A stretch of 64,000 bases of DNA from Macrosoma leucophasiata. Lineage: Eukaryota > Arthropoda > Insecta > Lepidoptera > Hedylidae. Each line of letters opens with the position of its first letter. The stretch's first letter is position 1. Of the stretch, positions 11,050-22,354 are shown piece after piece. A model generated the notes under the pieces. The model did no database searches. It saw only the letters and a list, made by a program, of their open reading frames with translations, and was not told where the DNA came from. Location: the NCBI GenBank assembly GCA_036365455.1, contig JAWQUS010000023.1, positions 2,232,001 to 2,296,000 of the forward strand. The letters are read 5' to 3'. Both the position numbers and the translations under genes were made by a program.

Positions 11050-11252
11050 TGCTGGTGGTAGAGATCCAGTGTACGAGCTCGAAGCACCGCATTACCTAAT
11101 TGATCTGCCGCCTATCTGATTCAGAGATACATAACAACTAAGAATTAAGGGGTGGCAACGCATCTACATTTTGACCTCTGGTCTTTGTGTAAGTATCTAT
11201 AGGCTGCAGTCATCACTTAACATCCATGTGAACTGCACTCTTGTTTGTCATC
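11050..11252 (+). mobile_element. SINE-M with internal deletion
   Basis: Head and tail present; the central GTGTTCCGGTC segment is lost. Confidence 0.75.
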
Positions 11253-11267
11253 TCTGTTGAGAAAAGG

Positions 11268-11375
11268 ATGTATGTATCTTCACGCCACGTCCCTAACGGG
11301 GTAGGCAGAGAGTGTAGATCGCCAGATATTCCGGTCCTGACATACCTCTCGTGCTTCATCTACTCTTGAGATAAG
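11268..11375 (-). mobile_element. (TACA)n-tail LINE, last 105 bp
   Basis: TGTATGTATCTTCACGCCAC, CCCTAACGGGGTAGGCAGAG to TCGTGCTTCATCTACTC. Confidence 0.75.
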
Positions 11376-11392
11376 TGTAGTTTTATTATTTA

Positions 11393-11762
11393 CTAGCGGC
11401 CCGCCCCGGCTTCGCGCGGTGCAATGTTGCCTATCCTCTTCTATTCGTCTGAGCGTGATGATTATACATAGATATAGCTTAAAGTCTTCCTCGATATCTT
11501 TTATAATAGGTAATAGTTTAATAGGTTTAGTTAGTAACTTTTCTGGTTGATTTTTTACACCTTGTGTCTGAAAAACCCAAATATGTTACGGAACCCTACT
11601 TTTTCCAAAATAAAATATAGCCTATGTTACCCGTGGATAGTGTAGCTTTCGAATAGTGAAATAATTTTTAAAATCGGTCCAGTAGTTGTTTTGAGCCTAT
11701 TCAAAACAAACAAACAAACAAAAAAAATATTACCTCTTTATAATATTAGTTTAGATAGATTA
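11393..11762 (+). repeat. ACTAG/CGGCTTCG interspersed repeat
   Basis: Starts ACTAGCGGCCCGCCCCGGC, contains AAAATCGGTCCAGTAGTTG and (CAAA)n, ends TATAATATTAGTTTAGATAG. Confidence 0.7.
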
Positions 11763-11849
11763 GATGACATAACTAAATTGCACACTTACAATATAATTAG
11801 CGTCTTTCAACTTCAACACTATTTTTTGCGACTAACATAATTAAGTTTT

Positions 11850-12143
11850 ACTGGTGGTAGAGCTCCAGTGACGGAGCTCGCGGGCGTAGGCACCACCGCA
11901 TTACCTAATATACTTGCCGCTAAATGGTAGTGTTCAGCACTATCGTGTTCCGGTCAGGTGGTAATGTACGGCCCTGTAATTTCCGGCACAGAGGCGTAAC
12001 ACCTTAGGCCTCAGGAGTGGTAACGCATCTGCATTTTGACCTTAGTCTTTGTGTAAGTGTCTATAGGCTGCAGTCATCACTTAACATCAACGTGAACTGC
12101 ATGCTTGTTTACCACTTCCATTACATAAAAAAAAAAAAAAAAA
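11850..12143 (+). mobile_element. SINE-M, full length, young-looking
   Basis: Matches the family consensus nearly throughout and keeps a 19-base poly(A). Confidence 0.88.
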
Positions 12144-12457
12144 ATAATAAGGAACCACGACTTCGTTGGAGTTGAGATTTTGCAACAAAACTTTTAGATC
12201 TTGTTAGGTGTTCGTTTTCGTGGAATCCTTTCCCACTGAATTACTTCATCTTCTAAGAAACATAATTTCTGTTGACTGGACGTACTCGTGCATGTTTCTG
12301 TCATAGCCGATTTTTTCTGAAAGAACTGAGATGTTCTAGATGAATTTCGGTACACTTATAGAAATTAGTGATTCAAACAAGTGTTACGTACCTAAATAAA
12401 TAAAATCGAAAAAGTGGTGAGTTACGCAACATTTTGAAAGTGATAAATTATTATAAA

Positions 12458-13095
12458 AAAAAAGCCGGACAAGTGCGAGTTTGACTCTCGTGGTGAGGGT
12501 TCCGTAATTTAAATAAATATTTTCGAAACTATTACAGATGTAAAATGCAGGGACATAGCGGTTACGGTGGTATCGGCAGGGGGGTTATATTATTAAGAAT
12601 TTTCAATTTAATTGAATACTCAAACTTCTTATAGGTTTTCCAGTAATCTATAGGCAAAGAACTATTTTCCACATTTTTTTCAAAATTTTAAGTTCAGCAG
12701 TTTCGGAGATAGTGGGGGGGGAATAGTCACTTTTCTTAAATAACTTCAAATTTGTTTATGCAAAAATTATAAAAAAATATATATCTGAGATGCTGACAAC
12801 AACTTCTTTCATTTGATATGTCACACGACACAGTTTACGAATTATTTTTTTTTAGTTTTCTGATTTACACCCCGAAAGTGCCTCCCCTGTTTAAAATTTA
12901 TTATTTTACTTGACGTGTTCATCTTTGGGTCACCAATTTACATATATTCATCAAATTTCAACTCAATCGGTCGGTTAGTTTCGGAGCAAATTGGCTGTGA
13001 CAGACGGATAGACGGTTAGACAGACAGACAGACAGACGCACGAGTGATCCTATAAGGGTTCCTTTTTTCCTTTTAAGGTACGGAACCCTAAAAAA
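12458..13095 (+). repeat. GGGTTCCG interspersed repeat, long copy
   Basis: Begins AAGCCGGACAAGTGCGAG...GAGGGTTCCGTAA and ends CTATAAGGGTTCCTTTTTTC, TACGGAACCCTAAAAA. A very common lepidopteran repeat type; includes (CAGA)n. Class unknown to me. Confidence 0.8.
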
Positions 13096-13099
13096 TGCA

Positions 13100-13594
13100 T
13101 TAAGTGACATCAAATACAAGTTATTGAATAAATTACAAATAATTGGAAAGCTATTTATACCAATACAGTATTAATCCGAATTAAATAAAAAATATTATTA
13201 GTTATTTTAATATATTACACCCAAATAATTAACATCATAGCAGTAGTTGACTTAAAAAGCGTGGGGGTAAATGAATTTAATTCAAACGCGTTGCTCACAC
13301 CGATGCTGGCCGCGTTACTCACACCGATAGCCTCTTTCAACCGAAACACAATTTTTTGCGGCTAACATAATTAAATACTTTAAGAAACCTTGGCTACTGT
13401 AACGGCTGCCATTGCGCACTTGGCCGCTCACAAAATATGTAGATTTTTGTTCCGCCCGACAACTTTTTACGTCCATACATCTACATGTATTATTTATTAT
13501 TATATAAAATTAAAGCTTATTTTTATGATATACCAAATTAAATCGCCGGCAAAATACGAGATGCTGGTTGTTAGATAAAGTAATTTAATTGAAA
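13100..13594. other. Unassigned, small duplicated motif
   Basis: TTTTTTGCGGCTAACATAATT near 13350 recurs near 11825; otherwise nothing seen. Confidence 0.45.
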
Positions 13595-13700
13595 ATACTT
13601 GCGGCCTTCTCTAGATTATAAATATGCGTAAAAATTAGGTTTGCAGCATATCTGGATGAACGAAATGAATCTGCAGAGGGATCCTAACCTATAATGGATA
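13595..13700 (+). repeat. Interspersed repeat J, copy 1
   Basis: TCTAGATTATAAATATGCG, GCAGCATATCTGGATGAACG, GGGATCCTAACCTA. Other copies at 17995-18175 (-) and 18880-19005 (+). Confidence 0.65.
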
Positions 13701-14018
13701 TAAGCCTTAATCACCCAAATGTATTACAACTCTCAGCGAAAATCAAATCTCTCATACCCTTTTCCAAACTGTATTTTCATTTAACACAACCCTTTCGAGA
13801 TTTCAGCTATAATGTGACCACAAATTGAGCGCTCTGCTCGTTGATTTTATTTCACATACAATTGTTATGTGCACACATATTTTAATATACTGAGTTTATC
13901 GTGTACTGATTACGGTATTAATAAATTAAATTGGTATTCGAGTTAACTATATTTGAAATATCAGTAAGTGGGGAACTGTTTTAGTGGTATAGCTTTTAAA
14001 ACACTCGCGTTTCACATT

Positions 14019-15030
14019 TATCACACACATTTTAAAATCGGGTCGATACGCGATACTATTTTCGATAAAAAATATATACTTTTTTATCTAAACATCTCAG
14101 CCAGCGGGCTCGACTAGCCGTACATAATGCTGTACTTACTCCAACGCTTTTATATGGAAGCGAGAGCTGGGTATGCAGGAAAGAGCATGAAAGTAAGTTG
14201 AACGCGGTCGAGATGAGATCTTTGCGCAAGATCTGCGGTGTATCACTCACCGATCGCGTTCGTAATGAAGATGTAAGAAAGAGACTTTGTGTGAATGATA
14301 TTATCGGTGTAAAAATGAAAAAAGGCATGCTCCGATGGTTCGGGCATATAGAAAGAATGTCGAATGAGCGAATGACTAAACAGATATACAATGCGAATGT
14401 GGATGGTTGCAGAGGCCTAGGAAGACCAAGGCTGACCTACCATGACCAAATAGGTCGAGTTCTGTCTGATGGTGGGGTCAAAAGTCTTGGGAATCGGCGT
14501 GCATGTATGAAGAGAATGATGAAGGTAGACGAGGCACGAGAGGTTTGTCAGAACCGGGATGTCTGGCGCTCTACACTCTCTGCCTACCCCGTTAGGGACC
14601 TGGCGTGAAGATACATACATACATAATTATTTTTTTTCAAAAATCCTCGCGACATAACGCCATTATTACCCTAGAGTAGTACGAAAGGCGATTGAAATAC
14701 AAAAACACAAATGTAATTTCAATCGTGAAGATGGGTTTAAATTGTCTCCGACATGGACTCCAATTATATGCACCTTACGGTCGCGCAATCTTACATCGGA
14801 CTTATCGTCGGATACCGTGAGTGTTTTGTGCCGGCCTCACTAATAATCGCGCTTAACCTGGAGGTAGAACACCGAGCCACCCGCAAATTGACATCTTGCT
14901 GATACAACAGTCTACCCGCAACCACGGCTCGTGCATCCGAGCCGAAAGTCGGTATAAAGGTAAAAAATACATATATTTTTCTACGAAAATAGTATCGCGT
15001 AACGACCCGGTTTTAAAATGTGTGTGTATA
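14019..15030. mobile_element. TIR element, ~65-bp inverted ends, split by a LINE
   Basis: CACACACATTTTAAAATCGG...CGCGATACTATTTTCG at 14022-14065 is inverted at 14984-15028. Between them lie LINE sequence (14075-14632) and about 350 bp of element core. No transposase seen. Confidence 0.7.
14075..14632 (+). pseudogene. LINE 3' end, RT C-terminus, (TACA)n tail
   Basis: Encodes LLYGSESWVCRKEHESKLN, then EMRSLRKICGVSLTDRVRNE, RWFGHIERM and GRPRLTYHD to a stop after YPVRDLA, the post-RT region of an RTE/CR1-like LINE. It ends GTGAAGATACATACATACAT. Starts mid-ORF, so 5'-truncated. Confidence 0.82.
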
Positions 15031-15060
15031 AGTGGTAGAACTGAAACTACTTACTCACGT

Positions 15061-15359
15061 TTACTGGTGGTAGAGCTCCAGTGACGGAGCTCGCGGGCGT
15101 AGGCACCACCGCATTACCTAATTTACTTGCCGCTAAATGGTAGTGTTCAGCACTATCGTGTTCCGGTCAGGTGGTAATGTATGGCCCTGTAATTTCCGGC
15201 ACAGGGGCATAATACCTTAGGCCTCAGGGGTGGTAACGCATCTGCATTTTGGCCTTGGTCTTCATGTGGGTGTCTATAGGCTGCAGTCATCACTTAACAT
15301 CAATGTGAACTGCATGCTTGTTTACCACTACCATTACATGAAAAAAAAAAAAAAAAAAA
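15061..15359 (+). mobile_element. SINE-M, full length
   Basis: Complete, poly(A) of about 20. Confidence 0.87.
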
Positions 15360-15429
15360 CTAATAGAAGATGTAGGCGCTTCTACATAATTGAATAATAA
15401 CGTGTCATCAATCCAACCGAAAGCCTGAA

Positions 15430-15722
15430 GCGCATGGCCCCGCGGTTGGTGTACTCGGCGATACGGGTCGGGTGTGTGGTGACCGCTAGTGGCTAGTTAA
15501 AATGCGCGTTTCCGTGCTTCGGAGGGCACGTTAAGCCGTCGGTCCCGGTTGCTATCGATAGATAGCAGTCGTTAAACTTTGTCGGAGGCCTTAAAGGCGG
15601 TTTGAAAACATCCGATCTCCTCCAACCCGCATTAGAGCAGCGTGGTGGAGTAAGCTCCAGGCCTCTCCCCCCAGGGGGGAGACTCGTGCCCAGCAGTGGT
15701 ACGTATAATGGGTTGCCATTAT
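15430..15722 (+). mobile_element. 5S-SINE copy 3
   Basis: Head GCATGGCCCCGCGGTTGG, shortened 5S part (CGGGTCGGGTGTGTGGTGAC), then body and GCCATTATT tail. A SINE-M follows in reverse. Confidence 0.82.
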
Positions 15723-15998
15723 TTTTTTTATGTAATGGAAGTGACAAACAAGCTGCAGTTCACATTGATGTTAAGTGATGACTGCAACCTGTAGACACCC
15801 ACACAAAGACCAAGATCAAAATGCAGATGCGTTACCACTCCTGACGCCTAAGGTGTTATTCCTCTGTGCCGGATATGAGAGGGCCGTACATTACCACCTG
15901 AACGGAACACGATAGTGCTACCATTTAGCGGCAAGTATATTAGGTAATGCGGTGGTGCCTACGCCCGCGAGCTCCGTCACTGGAGCTCTACCACCAGT
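15723..15998 (-). mobile_element. SINE-M, full length
   Basis: Its tail abuts the ATT-rich end of 5S-SINE copy 3, repeating the arrangement at 3.9 kb. A short deletion removes CTGAACACTAC. Confidence 0.85.
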
Positions 15999-16019
15999 AA
16001 AAATTAAATTATTGTAATC

Positions 16020-16300
16020 TAACTGAAATACATCAACTTCTGGACTAAGCCTTTCCAAAGACGCCCAAAACAGTGTTGCGCATCATTTGGGGAGAATATA
16101 CCATAATCGCCACGCTTGGCACGCGGATTGTCGATTGCAGTTAGTTTTCTCTTCGCGCGCTATTGTATCCACTATTTGATATCGCCTTATTGAAATGGTT
16201 TGACCACCATTGTTCAGTTAACTAACTGCTCTAGAGAGAATTCGGGCGAATTCTCCTTCAATAGAAGAAAATTCTTCGACTAGGTAGGGTCGTCACGACC
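16020..16300 (-). mobile_element. Bipartite RTE derivative, copy 1 (5'UTR joined to 3' end)
   Basis: On the minus strand it starts with the RTE 5' terminus (GTCGGGTCGTGACGACCC), follows the 5'UTR through the ...CAAATGATG start region, then reads ACACTGTTTTGGGCGTC and passes into AAAGGCTTAGTCCAG...TTTCAG. That last part matches the RTE 3' terminus (GGCCTTTGTCCAGCAGTGG, GGCTGAAATGATGA). The whole ORF is missing. Confidence 0.65.
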
Positions 16301-16379
16301 CGACATCAGCATAATGTACATATTGCCACAATCACGTATCTATCACAGACAGAGGACATGGATGGGACTAGCAGTTTAA

Positions 16380-16748
16380 CATCCAAGTAAACTCTATACC
16401 ATGCTCAGAATACCATGGGTCCAAAAGGTTACTAATGTTGAGGTACTGCGTCGAATGAATAAAAAGGTGGAATTACTCAGAACTGTCAAGGAGAGGAAGC
16501 TGCAGTATTTCGGACATATAGTGAGAGTTGACAAATACCGAATACTCCAATCGATATTGCAATGCAAGATTCAGGGCAAAAAGAGACCTGGTAGGAGAAG
16601 AACATCCTGGTTGAAAAATTTGAGAGAATGGTCGTACTTGAGCACTCGTTCTCTATTCCGTGCTGCAAAATCAAAAATTAGGATTGCCATGATGGTCGCC
16701 AACCTGTAGCCCGTAGAGAAGTGGCACTTTAAGAAGAAGAAGAAGTAA
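16380..16748 (+). pseudogene. Another LINE 3' end, (GAA)n tail
   Basis: MLRIPWVQKVTNVEVLRRMN, KLQYFGHIVR and GKKRPGRRRTSWLKNLREW: the WFGHxxR and GRRRxxWLxN pattern of RTE/Proto2-like LINE C-termini. The stop falls after MMVANL; tail AAGAAGAAGAAG. Confidence 0.75.
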
Positions 16749-16808
16749 ACTCCATGCTGTATTGGCAAATATGCCAATTGCATTACATAAAACTTTAACT
16801 TAAACTTT

Positions 16809-17099
16809 ACTGGTGGTAGAGCTCCAGTGACGGAGCTCGCGGGCGTAGGCACCACCGCATTACCTAATATACTTGCCGCTAAATGGTAGTGTTCAGCACT
16901 ATCGTATTCCGGTCAGGTGGTAATGTATGGCCCTGTAATTTCCGGCACAGAGGCATAACACCTTAGGCCTCAGGAGTGGTAACGCATCTGCATTTTGATC
17001 GTGGTCTTTGTGTGGGTGTCTATAGGTTGCAGTCATCACTTAACATCAATGTGAACTGCATGCTTGTTTGCCACTGCGATTACATAAAAAAAAAAAAAA
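16809..17099 (+). mobile_element. SINE-M, full length
   Basis: Complete with poly(A); lies downstream of a LINE end. Confidence 0.87.
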
Positions 17100-17329
17100 C
17101 TTCAACATGGAACTCCATCACCCTATCATCAGCTCTACCACCGTAGAAACTAGACTGGATGAAAATAAAATTATACAGCTTAAGAGGGAACGTAATTAAA
17201 TATCCAAGGATGCTGTGGAAACAGCTAACTAGATTGAAAAGATTCCGTTGCAAATTCTGAAGTCTGACGAAGACACTTTATATTTTTCTTTCAGCTTATA
17301 GACATCTACATAAAACTAGTGATATTACT

Positions 17330-17420
17330 AGTTTATAGGGTTCCGTACTTCAAAGGGTGTAAACAAAGAAACGTAATAAAATCACTCGCGTATCTTTGTC
17401 AAAATTTGATACACTTAGCC
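17330..17420 (+). repeat. GGGTTCCG repeat fragment
   Basis: TATAGGGTTCCGTACTTCAA then AATCACTCGCGTATC. Confidence 0.5.
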
Positions 17421-17572
17421 TGGATTGCATCATGATATTTGTTAAAGTTGTTGTAACGTTTCACATCCCTCTCTAACTTTAATAGACTTCTTTAAGTTAG
17501 AGTAGTATGTGGAATGTAACAATAACCTTAACTTTAACAAATATCTTGGTGCAACCCATGCTTAATTAGTGA
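17418..17572. mobile_element. Palindromic MITE-like element
   Basis: ATATTTGTTAAAGTT...GTAAC is inverted at 17515-17548; CTCTAACTT/AAGTTAGAG form inner arms. Confidence 0.6.
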
Positions 17573-17994
17573 CAAATAAATATGTAAGTAAATGTATGAA
17601 AGAACTAAATTTGTCCAACTACCTCCACTCCACTTTTAAAATATAAAATTAAGCCTGCTAGTTGTTATCACAAAAACTCAAATAACAGAAAATATTTTAT
17701 GAAATTTAAATACGAAACGTTACATAGATTTTCTCATTTTTTTTTCAAGCTCAAATAATAACACTTAAATATAAAAAGATTAGACACAGCTAAATCATAT
17801 TTATTTTCAATATTGAAAAAAAAAATGTCACAATCCTATGATTGTATTGCTTTAAAATTGAACCGATTGTTTCTCCGAACATTTCATTCAACAAGGCGAT
17901 TTGAAATCGGGACAACTAGTTTTTCTATATATTTTTTCATCGATACAATTAAAGGAATAGGTGTCAGAAATATATTATTGAAAATATTTATTTC

Positions 17995-18175
17995 ATAATA
18001 TATATGAAAACTACTGGGTTAGGATCTCACTGCAGCATCATATCGTTTATCCAGGTATGCTGCAAACTTAATTTTTTTTACGCAATTTACGCATATTTAT
18101 AATCTAGAGAATATATATCCACTAGGTTGCTTATCAAAATTTGACCGCAAATTCTTATTTGCGGCTGATTTAATT
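17995..18175 (-). repeat. Repeat J, copy 2
   Basis: GGGTTAGGATCTCACTGCAG on + and TATAATCTAGAGAATATATA. Confidence 0.65.
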
Positions 18176-18231
18176 TGGCTCCAGTTTATCATAATAATAA
18201 AAGAAAAAAAATAGGTTTAAATTTGATATTT

Positions 18232-18399
18232 ATTTTTTTTATGTTATAAAAATGGCAAACAAGCGTGCAGTTCACATTGATGTTAAGTGATGACTGCAGC
18301 CTATAGACACCCACCCAATGACCAGAGGTCAAAATGCAAATGCGCTGCCACTCCTGACGCATTAGGTGTTATGCCTCTGTGCCGGAAATTACAGAGCCG
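18232..18399 (-). mobile_element. SINE-M, 5'-truncated
   Basis: Stops at ACAGAGCCGTAAA. Forms an inverted pair with the next copy. Confidence 0.8.
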
Positions 18400-18455
18400 T
18401 AAAAATAAATAATACATGTACGTTATGGACGTAAAAAGTTATCGGGGAGGAACTT

Positions 18456-18740
18456 TTGGTAGAGCTCCAGTGAAGGAGCTCGCGGGCGTGGGCACCACCG
18501 CATTACCTAATATACTTGCCGCTAAATGGTACTGTTCAGCACTATCGTGTTCCGGTCAGGTGGTAATGTACGGCCCTGTAATTTCCAGGCACAGAGGCAT
18601 AACACCTAATGGATCAGGAGTGGCAGCGCATCTGCATTTTGACCTCTGGTCATTGTGTGGGTGTCTATAGGCTGCAGTCATCACTTAACATCAATGTGAA
18701 CTGCATGCTTGTTTGCCACATTTATTACATAAAAAAAAAC
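18456..18740 (+). mobile_element. SINE-M, full length
   Basis: Head slightly changed (TTTTGGTAGAGCTCC); shares the CCTAATGGATCAGGAGTGG subfamily variant with nearby copies. Confidence 0.85.
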
Positions 18741-18879
18741 GAAAATATGTAGGGGCGGCCAAGTGAGCAACGGAAGCCGTGATTTTTCAGAGTCATTATA
18801 CGTATTGCCATGAAGTGGACGATATTTAATTAAAAAAAAACAAGAAAAAAAATCTTTCCCGAAACAAAAATACAAAAAA

Positions 18880-19005
18880 GTACTTGCGGCCATTTTTTGA
18901 TAGGCAACCTAGTGGATATATATTCTCTAGATTATAAATATGCTTAAAAAATAGATTTGCAGCATATCTGGATGAACGAAATGATTCTGCAGTGGGATCC
19001 TAACC
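18880..19005 (+). repeat. Repeat J, copy 3
   Basis: GATAGGCAACCTAGTGGATA to CAGTGGGATCCTAACCTAA. Confidence 0.65.
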
Positions 19006-19025
19006 TAATAGCAAAATGCAAAAAA

Positions 19026-19362
19026 CCTAACTTCACGCCTGTAATCCCCGAAGGGATAGGCAGAGGTAAATGCATGCATTCAAGCATACATGCAAATACC
19101 CACGACTCGCCAGTTACTTTTTACTTACCTAACAGGTTCGCCACCTGTTACCCATGTAACAGGTGGCGAACCTGTTGCCATCTCCGGGCACATTACCAAA
19201 CTCCGAGGTACTGGGAAACTTCCAGAAAATGGAAAAATCCTAATAGAACCAGAGATAAATGATATTTAAACCGTTATCTCTGAGTGTCCCCGACCCGGGA
19301 ATCGAACCCAGGACCCCCAGTGTAGTAGTAGTGGCCTGCTACCACTACAATACTGAGACAGT
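19026..19362 (-). mobile_element. SINE-A, full length, with inserted hairpin
   Basis: Complete to CTGAGACAGTTG. A perfect 21-bp hairpin at 19131-19176 replaces the normal GGCCCATG spacing. Confidence 0.87.
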
Positions 19363-19714
19363 TGAAGAGCAAAATGTAAAAATAAGAAATAAGATCATTA
19401 AGTGGATATTAAGTAAAGATTAACTCAATCAATGTTTCCAAAATAAACCAAGTCTGAGCGCTTCCGAAACCACTCTCTCCCGCGGTAACAATCCCCCAGC
19501 GAGTGACAAAGGGTTGTTTGGACCATAAACCACTAATCGCAGGGTATAAGGGGACCAATGCCTCTAATGGCTCTGATAACAACCCGAATTGTTACGTTTC
19601 AAATATTAATTTGTCACTGTGTGTGTTTAACCAACCATTAAGCGTATTATGTAGTTTGACATTGAAAGTTGAGTTGTTATTTCTTAAATCCCTTATTTTC
19701 GTTCTCCGCGTATA

Positions 19715-19919
19715 AGACAAAATACGCTTACGCTCACAGCTCCACATTAGGTATTATATAAACCTGTGTCGTAGATGCCGTTGTACACATACAACACAAA
19801 CACCCAGACCCGAAACAAATATGTGTAGGCCATACAAATATTTTTTCCGGTGCGGGGATCGGATCGAACCCCCTTCGAATCAAACGGTGGTTTCGCCTCA
19901 CTGGACTAACCGGGTCGTC
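19715..19919 (-). mobile_element. tRNA-derived SINE-B copy 1
   Basis: Minus strand GACGACCCGGTTAGTCCAGT (A box) and GGTTCGATCC region (B box), followed by TTGTTTCGGGTCTGGGTGTT. A short duplication disrupts the B box. Confidence 0.83.
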
Positions 19920-19994
19920 ATAAGTGTATAGGAGGTCAAATAAAAGAATACTGATAGCTATGGTGATTATTTAGAAGATCGTTTGATAGTATTT

Positions 19995-20169
19995 TGTACG
20001 GCCCTGTAATTTCCGGCACAGAGGCATAACAGTTGATAACATCTTAGGCCTCAGAAGTGGTAACGCATCTTCATTTTGAGCTCTGGTCTTTGTGTAAGTG
20101 GCTATAGGCTGCAGTCATCACTTAACATTAATGTGAACTGGTTGCTTGTTTGCCACTTTTATTACATAA
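19995..20169 (+). mobile_element. SINE-M, 5'-truncated
   Basis: Starts at TACGGCCCTGTAATTTCC; a GTTGATAAC insertion follows CATAACA. Confidence 0.8.
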
Positions 20170-20501
20170 ACGACTTTACCTCAAAGGAACCGTCGAACGA
20201 AACAAACAACGCCGTTAGCATTCGAAAACCCAATCTAGGCGTAGTTGTAATAATGTCTATTTCATTTATCTCTTGCAGCGTTGACAACGGATACCGAATG
20301 CTTTTTATTTACGGACATATATATGTACCGATGTACCGATTAAATCCGCGAATAAAAAAATCTTAAGCCACGAATATAGGACTTGAGTCGCATTTTTTTC
20401 AATCCGTGAATAGTGAAAACGCGAATGAAGGAAGCGCGAATAAGGAGCTTCTACTGTATTCACATATTTATATTATTATGTTTAAATAAGATTTGTACAT
20501 T

Positions 20502-20796
20502 TACTGGTGGTAGAGCTCTAGTGACGGAGCTCGCGGGCGTAGGCACCACCGCATTACCTAATATACTTGCCGCTAAATGGTAGTGTTCAGCAATATCGTG
20601 TTCCGGTCAGGTGGTAATGTACGGCCCTGTAATTTCTGGCACAGAGGCATAACATCTTAGGCCTCAGGAGTGGTAACGCATCTGCATTTTGACCTCGGTC
20701 TTTGTGTGGGCGTCTATAGGCTGCAGTCATCACTTAACATCAATGTGATCTGCATGCCTGTTTGCCAATTCCGTAATAAAAAAAAAAAAAAAAAAT
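20502..20796 (+). mobile_element. SINE-M, full length
   Basis: Complete, poly(A) of about 19. Confidence 0.87.
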
Positions 20797-20799
20797 TAA

Positions 20800-21505
20800 C
20801 GATATCACAATGCTTTATTATGAATGAAAATAAGCGCAAATGTACAACAACATTAATATTTTTGAGCGAATAAGAAATATTCTTTGAAATGATAAACAGG
20901 AAAATCTTCAAGAACCATTTTACTACCGCTGTCATTATTGATAATTTTCTCCGTCCGTCACGCTTGATTCTATAAAAAAGCGGATCTTTTCTTGTTATGT
21001 TAACTGTTATAGAAGAATAAGAACAAATGGCTGAAGGAATAGGAAAATATTACTAACATTAAGGGCTATATTTCATGGAGACCGTTTGGTTGCAGAAATA
21101 ATTTGGCGGCGTGACCAGCTCGGATGCCGACGCACAATGTTACCGGTCGCGCCGCCACGCTGGTTGCGCTACCACTTACTACTATGGCGCTGTATGGCAT
21201 CTTACTCACTCGGCCTCCGGTCCGAACACCACGGTTCCGGTGGAGCGAATGTCTTAGACACACACATGTATAAATTTCAACTTTACAGAAAAAACGATTG
21301 TTTTATATCGGTTCGCCTGGCAGGCTTTTGTGCTCATCGTAAACGCCTGTCAATTTTTTTTCAAACTTCACTACGAATAAAGTTAAGTCCGCCTTATGTA
21401 CAGTTCCTTCTTTTGTGCATTAAAGTTACATAAATAAATAAAAAATATGAGATAAATATTTTAACCTTAGAACGACAAGATTTCTTTTATTTATTTTTTT
21501 CAAGA
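20800..21505. other. Unassigned, with GC-rich island 21080-21270
   Basis: The island (CCGGTCGCGCCGCCACGC) contrasts with its surroundings; no domain in any frame. Confidence 0.4.
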
Positions 21506-21512
21506 ATGTAGG

Positions 21513-21880
21513 GGTTGACGCATGGCGCATGGCCCAGCGGCTGGTGTAGATCGTATATGATCTACTCTGTCAAGCACTACGGGCGCGGTCGGGTAGTATG
21601 ATGGGTGACCGCTAGTGGCAAATTAAATGCGCGTTTCCGTGCTTTGGAGGGCACGTTAAGCCGTCGGTCCCGGTTGCTATCGATGGATAGCAGTCATTAA
21701 GTCTTGTCAGAGGCCTAATGGGCGGTTTGAAAACATCCGACAGCGGGTTGGCCACTAACCCACCCACCTCCACCAATCCGCATTGGAGCAGCGTGGTGGA
21801 GTAAGCTCCAGGCCTTCCCCCAAAAAAAGGGGAGAGACTCGTGCCCAGCAGTGGGACGTATAATGGGTTGCCATTATTAT
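21513..21880 (+). mobile_element. 5S-SINE copy 4, most complete
   Basis: Head TGGCCCAGCGG at 21529-21541 fits a Pol III A box. 21571-21620 reads AAGCACTACGGGCGCGG then ATGGGTGACCGCTAG, aligning with the A box and C box of insect 5S rRNA (AAGCATCATCGGGCGCGG...GATGGGTGACCGCTTG). The body ends with CCCAGCAGTGGGACGTATAA and a (ATT)n tail. The tail resembles RTE 3' ends, which may be the retrotransposition partner. Confidence 0.85.
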
Positions 21881-22084
21881 TATGATTATTTATAGGGGTT
21901 GACGTGCGCTCCTTGCCAGGCGATTGTTCTTGGACAAAGCATGTTATGATTCATGTCTACAAAAAATTCTAGCTTCACAGGCCTTCCGTTGCCCGGAGGG
22001 TTAAGAATCTCTCCTACAAGCGCGATAAGTATACATAACTTTTGTAGGTTAAAATTTGTATTTGTCTTGCACATGACGTAGACA

Positions 22085-22350
22085 GGCTACGGACGCAGTG
22101 CGTTCCGTAGCATACTGCTACACACATAGCTATATAGCGTAGCAAAAGTTTTTGAATGGCGGAGTTCATCGGTATTCAAAAACACGTTTAACCCTAAAAA
22201 ACATTTTAAGCAGTGGTAAACATCAAAAATCGTTGTATCAAACCACTTTAAAGATCGGTGAAAACCGTATAGAAATCATTGAGTTTATCATGAACGGACA
22301 GACAGACAGACGTGGCGGAGGACTTTGTCTTTTAATAAGTATACATTTGC
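22085..22350 (+). repeat. ACTAG-type repeat relic
   Basis: AAAATCGTTGTATCAAACC through ATCATGAACGGACAGACAG. The left part GTACGGAACGC-like palindrome GCTACGGACGCAGTGCGTTC is separate. Confidence 0.4.
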
Positions 22351-22354
22351 TCAC

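Noticed and set aside
21066..21263. Host exon in the GC-rich island
   Set aside because: No conserved domain, no convincing splice frame on either strand.
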